This document shows, piece by piece, positions 12,108 to 21,571 of a DNA stretch of 30,945 bases. The DNA comes from a virus: positions 1-30,945 of the IMG/VR virus record IMGVR_UViG_3300030106_004313; one strand, written 5' to 3'. The first letter of the stretch is position 1; every line of letters begins with the position of its first letter. Position numbers and translations under genes: made by a program. The notes under the pieces are model-generated. The model had not been told where the DNA came from. It worked only from the letters and a program-made list of their open reading frames with translations, and did no database searches.

Positions 12108-13559
12108 ATGAAAATGCCATATTTATTTAAAACAAAACCATTCAGACATCAGGAAGAAATATTAGATCTCAGTTGGAAACGTAAGTATTACGCCTTGTTC
12201 ATGGAGATGGGATTAGGTAAATCAAAAGTAATTATTGATACAATAGGTAAGTTAAAATTAGAAGGCGAGATCGATGCAGCTATGATTGTTGCACCGAAAG
12301 GCGTGTATGATAACTGGGTCAAACAAGAGATACCAAACCATTTACCTGATGAATTTGAACGATTCGTGGTCCGTTGGCAACCGTCCAAGTCCAAAGCTTT
12401 TCAAGACGATATGAACAAAGTTGTGTTTGAGATTATGGCTGGCGTTAAGTTCTTTATTATAAACGTAGAGGCATTCAGCACCTTGCGTGGTAAAAAGGCT
12501 GCATACTTTTTCCTGAAACAAAACCCTGACAACATTATGGTTATTGATGAGAGCACCACTGTTAAGAACAGAAAAGCTATGCGTACTAAGAACCTAGTGC
12601 AGCTGGGTAAGTTTGCTAAGTACAAACGTATACTGACAGGATCGCCTGTGACCAAGTCACCTATGGATTTGTTCTCTCAATGTCAGTTCCTTGATCCGCA
12701 AGCCTTGGGCCAGTCATCTTATTTCACATTTCAAAACAGATACGCCATCATACAGCGTAAAACATTTGGTGGTCGTAGCTTCAATGATATAGTAGGATAC
12801 AGACGATTAGATGAGCTCAATGCCAAGCTTGTTAGCTTTTCAGCTCGTACATTAAAGAAGGATTGTTTGGATTTACCTGATAAAATATACATAAAAAGAA
12901 ACGTAGAACTTACAGTACAACAAGCCAAAGTTTATGAGGAAATGCGGCGATTCGCACTAGCTAGATTGTCTAAGGGCGAGCTTGCTACGACAGCTAGTAT
13001 TCTAACCCAGCTGATGAGATTACAGCAGATATGTTGTGGCTATCTTGAAAGTGACAAGGGCCGTTTAGAAGTGTTAGACAACCGTAGATTAGATGAGTTG
13101 ATGAACATCATAGAAGAGACAAGCGGTAAGGTTATTATATGGTGTAACTATGTTTACGGTATAGCTGAGATTAAAAGAAGATTGTCTGAGGTATATGGTA
13201 AAGATAGTGTAGCTACCTATTATGGTGAGACTAAACAGGATGACAGGCAAGATATAGTACAAAGATTTGAAGACCCTGATAGTTTGCTAAGGTTTTTTGT
13301 AGGTCAGCCTAAGACTGGTGGTTATGGTATTACACTTAATCAGGCGTCCACTGTTGTCTATTATAGTAACAGCTACGACTTAGAGAGTAGGTTACAATCT
13401 GAAGATAGAGCACATAGGATTGGACAAAAGAAGTCTGTGACGTATGTAGACCTTATATCACCGGGTACCATAGATGAGAAGATCGTCGAAGCACTGCGTA
13501 ATAAGATTAATCTTGCAGACCAAGTATTAAAAGAAGATACGAAGAACTGGCTTGCTTAA
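12108..13559 (+). CDS. SNF2/SWI2-type superfamily 2 helicase, 483 aa
   Basis: This is the only long plus-strand gene. Motifs are RHQ (13-15, Q-motif-like), Walker A MEMGLGKSK (32-40), motif Ia VAPKGVYDNW (61-70), motif II VIDES (145-149), motif III LTGSP (176-180), and in the second RecA lobe GGYGITLNQA and QSEDRAHRIGQ (430-440), the SNF2-type motif VI. At 483 residues it is a bare two-lobe motor. By family it translocates on double-stranded DNA and remodels protein-DNA or branched structures rather than unwinding fork DNA. No hexameric helicase is seen in the window, so a direct replication role is possible. AAGGGAG lies five bases before the ATG. It is divergent from the replication operon, and its TAA overlaps the endolysin TAA on the other strand. 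Confidence 0.92.
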   Translation: MKMPYLFKTKPFRHQEEILDLSWKRKYYALFMEMGLGKSKVIIDTIGKLKLEGEIDAAMIVAPKGVYDNWVKQEIPNHLPDEFERFVVRWQPSKSKAFQDDMNKVVFEIMAGVKFFIINVEAFSTLRGKKAAYFFLKQNPDNIMVIDESTTVKNRKAMRTKNLVQLGKFAKYKRILTGSPVTKSPMDLFSQCQFLDPQALGQSSYFTFQNRYAIIQRKTFGGRSFNDIVGYRRLDELNAKLVSFSARTLKKDCLDLPDKIYIKRNVELTVQQAKVYEEMRRFALARLSKGELATTASILTQLMRLQQICCGYLESDKGRLEVLDNRRLDELMNIIEETSGKVIIWCNYVYGIAEIKRRLSEVYGKDSVATYYGETKQDDRQDIVQRFEDPDSLLRFFVGQPKTGGYGITLNQASTVVYYSNSYDLESRLQSEDRAHRIGQKKSVTYVDLISPGTIDEKIVEALRNKINLADQVLKEDTKNWLA

Positions 13560-14014
13560 CCTATAAGGCCTTGTCTGTAGCCGTTGGCTTTGTCGTAGGT
13601 AAGCAGTTGCTTTCTTGGTGTTTCAGCTATGGAGCAATGCACCCAGCCTGTATTACCACCAGTATAACATTCCAAGATCAGCTGATCGAAATCTAAGTTT
13701 TCACTAACCCACACAGCTAAGTCCATATTAGATACACCTGGAACCTCAAAGTCCACCGCAGCTTCGCCTTTTACTTTGCAGCAATGCTGGCTTCTTGCAG
13801 ATGATCCTACTGCTATACACAGCTCAGGACTACGAAAACCTGAACTTGGTGTGAAAGGTATATCGTAATGATCGCGTACAGGCTGTAGTATTTTCTCAGC
13901 TATAAGCTTGAGTGATTGTTCCTGTAGTTTTGTAGGCGTGTTTGGTATGCCTTTGCGTTCAGCTGTCTGAGACTTTGTCAGTTCAGCTAAACTAAAATTT
14001 TCTGTAAGTTTCAT
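13556..14014 (-). CDS. M15-family peptidase, probable endolysin
   Basis: This 152-residue single-domain protein has the M15A peptidase pattern: SGFRSPEL (58-65), SQH (zinc ligand H77), then GEAAVD (83-88, zinc ligand D88), and the C-terminal WVHCSI (124-129, zinc ligand H126). E115 or a nearby residue would be the general base. Such D-Ala-D-Ala carboxypeptidase-like enzymes cut peptidoglycan cross-links; in phages they are endolysins or virion murein hydrolases. The N-terminal FSLAELTKSQTAERKGIPN is typical of the phage subfamily. No signal peptide is seen, so release would need a holin, which I cannot identify here. It lies two bases after the 1611-residue virion gene, so a virion-associated role is also possible. 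Confidence 0.88.
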   Translation of the reverse strand: MKLTENFSLAELTKSQTAERKGIPNTPTKLQEQSLKLIAEKILQPVRDHYDIPFTPSSGFRSPELCIAVGSSARSQHCCKVKGEAAVDFEVPGVSNMDLAVWVSENLDFDQLILECYTGGNTGWVHCSIAETPRKQLLTYDKANGYRQGLIG

Positions 14015-14015
14015 G

Positions 14016-17000
14016 TTAAATTCCTACATCTGTAATTACAACTCGACCGTCAGGAAGCACTTCAATTCTTTCATTACCGCTTGAATCTTTTCTAAGTCTA
14101 GAAAAATCTCCACCGGGGTAAAAATCTTTTGCATCGAACATTGGATCTGTAATATCAAAACCTTTCATTTTTGGCTTCATTCCTGAACGATCAAATAGAT
14201 ATTCATTTAAAGGGATTTGTTTTATGCCCGAAGTTGTGATCGGGTCAGTATATTTTAGGTCTCCCATCTTAATTTTTTGTGGAGTGAGCTCTTGACCACC
14301 AAATAGTTTGCTGAAATTACCGCTAAAATAATCACCAGCTTTTCTAACTAAACCCATGATGCCCATATCCATAGCTTGTCGGACTAAACCGGGTGCGTCT
14401 TGTATAGCAAACTTTTCAAGACCTGAAAAAAACATGGGTCTTTCATAACCGTACCCGGCTCTCATATCTAAAGCACCCGGTACTTGTGGTATTAAGCTAG
14501 GGGGTCTTGTCAAATCTTTAAAACCTTGAAACTTTTCAGCACCTAAATAATTGCTTGCAACCTTGTTACCAGGCAGTAAACCTCTAGTAATATTAAGGGA
14601 TTGTGCATAAATTGGATCATAGTTTTTAGAGCCTTTTATATTGGATCTTCCGCCTCCTACTTGTGGTTGAGCTATAACGCTTGCGATTCCTGTCGCTGTA
14701 TCAGGTGCAGAAGCGTAGGCATCAAAATCAACTTCATTTAAGGAACTCAGGTAATCAAAATCTGATTGCGTTATTTGAGAGTCATCTTCCATTCCTATCT
14801 CTGAATCATCATCAACAAACCCACCATTCTGAAAAGGTATTATTGCACCACCAATGAAGCCACTGCCCGTTGATTTAACAAATGGTTGTGCACTTTTTTT
14901 TCCTCTTACAAAATCAAGTATGCTTCTAGCTAACGGATTATTAATACCAGTAATGCCAGTAAAGTTATTACCTGTATTTTTAGTTAAAGTGCTTGGTAAA
15001 GTTTGTACGTCCTGATCATCATCTCTTGTTGTGGTATTTTCCAGAGCAGATTGTATAGCTTGTTGAGCTGTAACATCTGTCTCAAGTCCCATGTCATATG
15101 AAGGATTGCCAGCCATACCGCCATACTGCATAAATTGTGTGGTGCCCTGTTGTTGAGCATTTATTAAACCTGATATAGGATCGTTTGGAAACAAAGATGC
15201 AAATTTGTTTCTATCAATAGACGCGGCTGGTGGGGGCGTCCCCACATTAGCCGCGAGGCGGTTGTTCAAACCGCTAGTTAGTCCTTGTCCAATCTGGGTG
15301 GTGGGAGACCCCTGTAGATTGGGCTGGACAGAACTCCGTTCTTCGATTGAACCTGTAACCCCCGGTAAGAAAGCAGGATCAAATTGTCTTGGCACACTGG
15401 TTTTTCCATCATCACCCGTTTCAGTCTCTGTTGTTCTAGATATGAAACCTAGACCTGAATTTAATATAAATGTTCTCAAACGTCTTGCAAGAACCACAGC
15501 CTCTTTTTCTGATTTAGGTTGCTGTAGTAATAATTTTGCAAATTGTGGATCCTTTGCAGCTTGTAAAAATAAATCCTGTGTAAGTGAGGTTGGTATATTT
15601 AAACCACCTAGCACGGTTCTTACACCTGCCGCTCCTTCAATAATGCCTGAGCCTCTGCCGGGTATCATACTAGAAAGTGAAGTACCTATTTTTGAACCAA
15701 TCAATCTTGCAAGCAAATCACCAAAGGCTTTAACACCACCAACTAATTCACCTTGTATTGGTACAGTTGTGTCAGAGGGTATAGATTTTTGAGCTGTAAT
15801 CATTCTATTAATTAAAGTATTAAATCTTACAGCCTCATCAGATTTTAAAACACCTTGATTTCTCAAAACTTCTATCGCTGAGGGTTGGCCCTTAGCCAAA
15901 GGCTTGTATAAGTAGTTTTTAAATGCAGTAAAGTTCATGGTGCCTTGACTGTCCATAGAGTACTGTAAAGCTCTATCAAAAATTACTTCTTTGATACCCT
16001 CTAAAACGTCTGGGTTTTTTGCTTTTTTACCAAAAGCAATAATTCTTTTAAGGTTAACAACAGGATTGCCCGGTCTTTGTTCAGGTGTACCTATTGCATT
16101 ACCAATGACCAAACCTGGATTTGTATCTGCTGGTAATAAATCAGCAAATGTAAATACATTTTTTAATTTTTTTAACTCAGCTAAATTTCCGGTTTTTAAA
16201 AACCCACCTTCTAAAACCTCTCCATACAATGTTTTTCTGCTATCGTATAATTTTTGAGCGGTCAATATATCACTTAGATCTTTTTTAATCGCAGGAAATC
16301 TTTCTAAAATTTTGCCATTACCAGCTGGACTTAAAAATCTTGCAAGCTTTTGCGGATCAACTTTTTTTGTGTCAAAGTTTATAATCTTTGAAAAAGCAAT
16401 ATGTAATATGTCTTCTTCTGCACCTGAAAGAGTGCCAAGTTTTTTTGTAAGTTCCTCATCTAAAGGTTGACCTGTTTGTTTTTGTAAAAAGCTTACAGCT
16501 GCTTCAATGCCGCTAAAATTATAAGCAACTGCATCACCTCCGCCTCCTAAAATAGAATTGACAGATAACTCAGGTATAACAGCTAATCTACCGTCCTTGT
16601 TTTTTTTCAATAATGTGTTTGGGAAACCTCTAGTGAATGTATCATTTAAAGCAAGACTGAAACTATGAGCTTGTTTAATTAGATTTGTAATTTCATCAGT
16701 GCCTTGTTCTGCTCGCAAACCAATATCATCATTGATGGCATTTGCAATTTTATTAAGAAAATGTGCATTTCTTATATCTCCAGCTGTAGCCTGTTTACTT
16801 GCAGTGGAAAATATTTGAGTTCTTAAATTTCTTATTTCATTAAGAGTAAGCTTACTTGTCTCAATAACCGCTTCAGTTCCGTCTTCAGGTAAATTTTTTC
16901 TGAAATCTTTTATTGATGCATCAATAAGTTTAGCAAGACTTTTATCATTAGAAGATCCTCTAAAATTTAAGTTAGACGCTGTTTCTCTTAATGTTTTTAA

Positions 17001-18851
17001 ATGTCTTGTTGTTAAGTCAGAAAATAAATCTTCAACATCTTTTCTGTTATCACCAAAAAGACCTAATGTAACGCCCTCTTCGGCATTGGCATCGAGCACT
17101 TCTTGACTATATTGAGCAGATTTTAATTTATCAAAATTTCCATTCTTCAAATCTTCAATAGTTAAATTTTTAAGAGACCCTTTTTCTAAACCGTATTCAT
17201 CTTCAATTATGCTTTTATCTATCGACCATCTATTTGATACAGACGGTTTTATACCTTGTATTTTATTTGGTGCATAACCAATAAGTTTGAAGAAAGATGA
17301 TTGAAGTTGATCGCTTTGGTTTATAAATTGATTTGCAAAAGTAAGATCATCGGTTTTTACATCACCTATGATTCTGTTTAAAAGTTGAATACCTGATGTT
17401 TTAAGGCCTAGTTCGTTTATTTCACCGGGTAGTAAACCATCTTTATTTTTTGGATCTAATAATTCAAGTAAAGTTTTTCTTGTCGTATCAACACTAAATG
17501 TGGCTTGACCCGGTATTAAATTATATAATCTACTTTCTTCCTCTCTCACATCATTAAGAGCTTGTTTAAGTAAATTTTGTATTTCTATACCAGCTTTTTC
17601 TGAAGTTTCTAAGCCGGGTGTTAATTTAGTAATTTTTTCCTCTGCTAACATTCTTGCTTGAGCAAGACGTAATGTAACCTTAGTTTTAAATAGTTGGTCC
17701 CTTATCTTTGCTGCACTTGTTATAGCTGTTGGATCTTTGGTGCTTATTAAAGCTTGAATAAGTTTTTCTGCCCCATCTAAATTTCTTTGTAACTGTGCTT
17801 TTAATTCTGGTTGCAAGCCTGGATAATCTTTGAACAAAGTTTTATTTAAACTTTTAAACGCTTCTGAACCTGTCAGGGCTGCTGTAGATAAATCATCTAT
17901 ACCAAGGTCTTGGGCTCTGTTAATAGCGTTTATGATGTCTTTAGGGTCTTCACCGGCTTCTTCTAAAAGTTTTAGCAACCTACCACCGGCATACTCCATT
18001 CTTCCTTTTTCTCTAAATGAGTTAATAAAATTTTTAGCTCCAGAAGTTATCGTTGGTCCCAATTGAAAAATGCCGGGAATTGCGAAACCTCCTAATATTT
18101 CTGCTTGCAATCTATTAAACTCATCGCCTGGTTTAGCAAGCTCTGCGAAACCTCCAAAAGCTGCGGAGCCAACAGTTGAAGCACCCTCAAGACCTACAGT
18201 TAGTCCCGGTCTAGTTGCAGCTGTATATCCTACTTGCTCTAAAAAAGGTGTGCTAAGTCTTGTGCCAACGTCCTTTGCATTTTGTTTCATCCAATTTATT
18301 GTGCCGGGTTGCACTAATTGTGCTGCACGAAAAGGAGCTTGCATAAATGCAACACCACTACCAAATGTCTCACCTGCAACTCTGTAAGGCATTTTGCTTG
18401 GAACTAAATTATCTTCAAAACCAAACAACTCAGATATATTATCAGCAAATTCAACTCCTGCTAAAGCACCCCCAATAGTCAAAACAGGTGTGGCTATTGC
18501 TTTGCCTATTACTGTAGGTGTTTTCATTCCCATTTGAAAACCCATTTTTCCGCCTTCAAAGGCAGCCGCACCTTCAAAAAAACTTTCTATGGATGATTCC
18601 GCTAATACTTTAAAAGCACTTGGATCAGTATAAGGTTTACCGTCCTTTTGTGCCAAAGCCATAATGATCTGATCATCATTAAAATCCTCAGTCAAAGCAT
18701 CATAATTTAAACCAGAATTATCTGATAGATACGCGGCTACATCTTTCGCTGATGAACCAGATCTAATTTCGTTTTGTACATCAAGTTCAATTTTAGGTAA
18801 ACCAAAAGTACCTGTATTTGTAAATAATTGAGATAAACTTTGTTCAGCCAT
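14016..18851 (-). CDS. Very large virion protein, probable internal/ejection protein, 1611 aa
   Basis: This is the largest gene in the window. The N-terminal 110 residues precede a hydrophobic Gly/Ala segment (IGKAIATPVLTIGGALAGV, about 115-133), followed by mixed Gly/Ala and charged helical regions through about residue 900. The C-terminal third is low-complexity and contains short Gly-Gly motifs (FMQYGGMAGNPSYD; PFQNGGFVDDDSE). There is no recognisable enzyme domain. Length, position next to the endolysin and the neighbouring coiled-coil virion genes fit a podovirus internal core or DNA-ejection protein, comparable in role, not sequence, to T7 gp15/gp16. A transglycosylase motif is not evident. 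It overlaps the 906-residue gene by one base. The C-terminus ends in a short strand-rich stretch (IEVLPDGRVVITDVGI). Confidence 0.65.
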   Translation of the reverse strand: MAEQSLSQLFTNTGTFGLPKIELDVQNEIRSGSSAKDVAAYLSDNSGLNYDALTEDFNDDQIIMALAQKDGKPYTDPSAFKVLAESSIESFFEGAAAFEGGKMGFQMGMKTPTVIGKAIATPVLTIGGALAGVEFADNISELFGFEDNLVPSKMPYRVAGETFGSGVAFMQAPFRAAQLVQPGTINWMKQNAKDVGTRLSTPFLEQVGYTAATRPGLTVGLEGASTVGSAAFGGFAELAKPGDEFNRLQAEILGGFAIPGIFQLGPTITSGAKNFINSFREKGRMEYAGGRLLKLLEEAGEDPKDIINAINRAQDLGIDDLSTAALTGSEAFKSLNKTLFKDYPGLQPELKAQLQRNLDGAEKLIQALISTKDPTAITSAAKIRDQLFKTKVTLRLAQARMLAEEKITKLTPGLETSEKAGIEIQNLLKQALNDVREEESRLYNLIPGQATFSVDTTRKTLLELLDPKNKDGLLPGEINELGLKTSGIQLLNRIIGDVKTDDLTFANQFINQSDQLQSSFFKLIGYAPNKIQGIKPSVSNRWSIDKSIIEDEYGLEKGSLKNLTIEDLKNGNFDKLKSAQYSQEVLDANAEEGVTLGLFGDNRKDVEDLFSDLTTRHLKTLRETASNLNFRGSSNDKSLAKLIDASIKDFRKNLPEDGTEAVIETSKLTLNEIRNLRTQIFSTASKQATAGDIRNAHFLNKIANAINDDIGLRAEQGTDEITNLIKQAHSFSLALNDTFTRGFPNTLLKKNKDGRLAVIPELSVNSILGGGGDAVAYNFSGIEAAVSFLQKQTGQPLDEELTKKLGTLSGAEEDILHIAFSKIINFDTKKVDPQKLARFLSPAGNGKILERFPAIKKDLSDILTAQKLYDSRKTLYGEVLEGGFLKTGNLAELKKLKNVFTFADLLPADTNPGLVIGNAIGTPEQRPGNPVVNLKRIIAFGKKAKNPDVLEGIKEVIFDRALQYSMDSQGTMNFTAFKNYLYKPLAKGQPSAIEVLRNQGVLKSDEAVRFNTLINRMITAQKSIPSDTTVPIQGELVGGVKAFGDLLARLIGSKIGTSLSSMIPGRGSGIIEGAAGVRTVLGGLNIPTSLTQDLFLQAAKDPQFAKLLLQQPKSEKEAVVLARRLRTFILNSGLGFISRTTETETGDDGKTSVPRQFDPAFLPGVTGSIEERSSVQPNLQGSPTTQIGQGLTSGLNNRLAANVGTPPPAASIDRNKFASLFPNDPISGLINAQQQGTTQFMQYGGMAGNPSYDMGLETDVTAQQAIQSALENTTTRDDDQDVQTLPSTLTKNTGNNFTGITGINNPLARSILDFVRGKKSAQPFVKSTGSGFIGGAIIPFQNGGFVDDDSEIGMEDDSQITQSDFDYLSSLNEVDFDAYASAPDTATGIASVIAQPQVGGGRSNIKGSKNYDPIYAQSLNITRGLLPGNKVASNYLGAEKFQGFKDLTRPPSLIPQVPGALDMRAGYGYERPMFFSGLEKFAIQDAPGLVRQAMDMGIMGLVRKAGDYFSGNFSKLFGGQELTPQKIKMGDLKYTDPITTSGIKQIPLNEYLFDRSGMKPKMKGFDITDPMFDAKDFYPGGDFSRLRKDSSGNERIEVLPDGRVVITDVGI

Positions 18852-21571
18852 TACTCTCTACTTTTTTTGTAATAATCTAATGTTTTTGCCGTACCGCCAG
18901 CATCTCTTTTTTGTGCATTATAAGCGTCTAAAAAGGCTTGATAACCAGCTTTCAATTGTTTTAATCTTAAAACCTTGGAAGCAGACCCTGTAAAGTCTGA
19001 TTTACTTTGATAAAGTTGATCAAGGCCCGTAATCTCAGTTTCTAATTTATTATCAATAAAATTAATAACCTGACTAATTTTACCAGCAGCTGTTTCATCC
19101 CCGCCAACGAAGGCATTTACATCAGGTAATATTCTTCTAATTTCATTTCGTTCGTCTAGTGCAGACTTACCAGTTCTGTCACCTAGTATGACATTTACAA
19201 GATCTACGTTAATACGATCTAATTCTTTTTTACTACTAGCTATGCCCTTAAAAGGCTGACCAAAACCTAAAGTCTCAAAAGTTAAATTAACAACGTTACC
19301 TAAATATGCAGATGAACCTGTAGCTCCTACTTTACTTCTATCTAATGGTATTTTAGGAATTTTATTATCTAATAAGCTGACAGTTTGTCCTGTGCCCATA
19401 AAATTCTTTTTGGTTAACTTATCATCAACCTTTTCCTCAGTTTTTTTAGTATCAGTAAGGCCTGTTAAATCAGGTATTGTAAGACCTCTTGCACCGCGTT
19501 GTTTTGCAGCATTTATGTATTCTGGAGGTAACTTACTTGTCACTGTTTTGAATGACTTGGTTTCCTCATCATATACTGTTTTTGGTGAAATATAAGATGT
19601 AACGAGTGCATTTACGTCGTTTGTTGTTTGCTTATCTAATGTCCCATCAGCATATTTTTTCAATGTTGTTTCATTTGATATTATAGATAATGTTCGTCCC
19701 TCTAAGCTAGTTCCAAATTTAGTTAAGTCACTTGCATTCTTTTCAATAATTAATTTTTTATTTTCAAGAACATTTTTAAATCTCTTAATCTGCAAATCAT
19801 TGTTTCTAAATATGTTAAGATTATTTTCTTGTACTTTTTTAAACTCAAATTCTTTGTTTTTACGCTCTACATCTGATAATGTTTCAAACTCTTTAAGCTC
19901 TGCAATTCTTAAATCATACTCTTCAAGTTTTCTACGAGCTAAATTAATTTTTGCAGCTTCAGTTTGATTATCTAAATAATCTTTAAGTTTTTTTCTTTGC
20001 AGTTCAGCTTTTTTTAAATTTAATTCTATTAAAGCGTTTGCGTTTTCAATATCAAGTTGATTTAATTTTTCTTCTTGAACTTTTTTATCAAACTGTAATC
20101 TGTTATCTGCAATTAATTCTTTAGATTTATTTAAGTTGTTAGCAATCTCTAGTTTAGTTTCATTATTAGCATCCGCGATACCTTTTTTAGCTGTTAAATC
20201 TTTATTTAATCGTGCCATAGCGGCTCTATTATTAACGCCCGCTAATCCTGTTTTCTTTTCGTATTCAAGATTTATCTTTTCTAATTCAGTGTCTTGTTTA
20301 ATACCTAATTGAACAATTTGCTGCTCACCTTTTAATCTTTGTAAAGCTTCCTCATAAATAGCTTTTGAATTAATTGAATTAATGTCTTGTCGCCCTTTTA
20401 ATTTTTGAAGATCCATTTCCAAAGCTCGTTTTTTTTGAGCAAGATCTGCTTCATGCTCTCTATTACTTACATTCTCTTTCTTCTTAAAACTCAACTCTGA
20501 TATTTTTCTTGCGTTTTCGTTTATTTCTTTAATAGTTGCTAAACTTTGAGCAGCTAAACTTTTTTCTCTTGCTGTTTCCAAACCTATAGCAGCCTGTAAA
20601 GCTCCAGCTTTTTGTGCTGCTTCTATCTTTTTTGTATCTTCTGCTGCTTTTGCTGTTCTGGCTTGTATCTTAGGAAGCAACTGTGTTGTTTGAGCAGCTA
20701 AAGCTAATCTCTCAACTGGGCTTAAACCTTTTTTCTCGCCTTGCATAGGAGCTGAAAAAGCAAGTGCAGTATTAGCAATATCAAATAAAATATCAGATTG
20801 TAATCTATTTCTTTGGGTTTCAGGATCAGTAGCTGGCATAAATTTTTGAAATGTTGGTAAAAGATCCTGTGCAACCTGACCTATGTTTTGTTCAAAATCA
20901 AACTTGGATAAAGCATCTGGCACAACTCCTGCCTTTTCAAATTTTAAAACTGGGTCCTCGTCTCCACGGCGGCGAACCTCACCGCCATATTTAAAATTTT
21001 CGGGTGGTTCGTTTCCAGCCCCCGTCATGCTCATTATTCCGCCAGCCATATCGCCTTCTACTGGTGTGTCCATTGCGTCGCGAGCCATCGGTGCAATGCC
21101 TTCTTCCATCATACTAATTTGTACCACCGGAGTTACTAATGCCAAAACACTATCTGGTGTTTGAGCCGCGTCCTCTGGTCCAACTATACTTGCTAGATCG
21201 TCTCTTCTTTCTTCTTCAGATTTATCTTCACCAGAAAACTGGTTCATCATAGATTGAAAGTCAGGAGCTTGTTCCAAGTCTCCTGTTGTTTCAGACGCTG
21301 TTTGTAAAGCACCCATTATAATGTTTGGGTCTAATTGTTGTTGTGCTGCCATCGGTGGCTGATCCATTGGTGGTGATCCCATAGGCGTAGCTGCCATGTC
21401 CTGTTGTGACATAAGACCTGCTAAACCGCCCTCTTGCATTGCTTGAAAACCCATCTTTCTAACAACGTCAGGACGTTCTTTTGCTAAAGCTTGTAAACCT
21501 TTTGCATCATCAGGTATTACTTTACCGCCATTAGCAAACATCTGTCTTTGTAATAATGCTCTATTCATCAT
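18851..21571 (-). CDS. Large coiled-coil virion protein, 906 aa
   Basis: The N-terminus MMNRALLQRQMFANGGKVIP and following Met/Pro/Gln-rich region (to about residue 210) are low-complexity, with Gly-Gly motifs (ANGGKV, QEGGLAGLM, KYGGEVRRRG). Residues from about 290 to 620 form an extended, highly charged coiled coil rich in Lys/Glu/Asn with many isoleucines and leucines. The last 250 residues are mixed and include LTKKNFMGTGQTVSLLD. Similar proteins with an NGG-type N-terminus occur in marine podovirus structural modules as predicted internal or tail proteins. It overlaps the 302-residue gene by four bases (ATGA) and the 1611-residue gene by one. It is probably an ejection-complex or tail-core component. 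Lysine/asparagine AT-rich codons dominate the coiled coil. Confidence 0.65.
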   Translation of the reverse strand: MMNRALLQRQMFANGGKVIPDDAKGLQALAKERPDVVRKMGFQAMQEGGLAGLMSQQDMAATPMGSPPMDQPPMAAQQQLDPNIIMGALQTASETTGDLEQAPDFQSMMNQFSGEDKSEEERRDDLASIVGPEDAAQTPDSVLALVTPVVQISMMEEGIAPMARDAMDTPVEGDMAGGIMSMTGAGNEPPENFKYGGEVRRRGDEDPVLKFEKAGVVPDALSKFDFEQNIGQVAQDLLPTFQKFMPATDPETQRNRLQSDILFDIANTALAFSAPMQGEKKGLSPVERLALAAQTTQLLPKIQARTAKAAEDTKKIEAAQKAGALQAAIGLETAREKSLAAQSLATIKEINENARKISELSFKKKENVSNREHEADLAQKKRALEMDLQKLKGRQDINSINSKAIYEEALQRLKGEQQIVQLGIKQDTELEKINLEYEKKTGLAGVNNRAAMARLNKDLTAKKGIADANNETKLEIANNLNKSKELIADNRLQFDKKVQEEKLNQLDIENANALIELNLKKAELQRKKLKDYLDNQTEAAKINLARRKLEEYDLRIAELKEFETLSDVERKNKEFEFKKVQENNLNIFRNNDLQIKRFKNVLENKKLIIEKNASDLTKFGTSLEGRTLSIISNETTLKKYADGTLDKQTTNDVNALVTSYISPKTVYDEETKSFKTVTSKLPPEYINAAKQRGARGLTIPDLTGLTDTKKTEEKVDDKLTKKNFMGTGQTVSLLDNKIPKIPLDRSKVGATGSSAYLGNVVNLTFETLGFGQPFKGIASSKKELDRINVDLVNVILGDRTGKSALDERNEIRRILPDVNAFVGGDETAAGKISQVINFIDNKLETEITGLDQLYQSKSDFTGSASKVLRLKQLKAGYQAFLDAYNAQKRDAGGTAKTLDYYKKSRE

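Noticed and set aside
15205-15792. A 195-codon plus-strand frame opposite the 1611-residue virion gene
   Set aside because: It is fully antisense to a well-formed coding frame, and its Ser/Pro/Leu-rich composition is typical of the reverse of Gly/Ala/Thr-rich coding.
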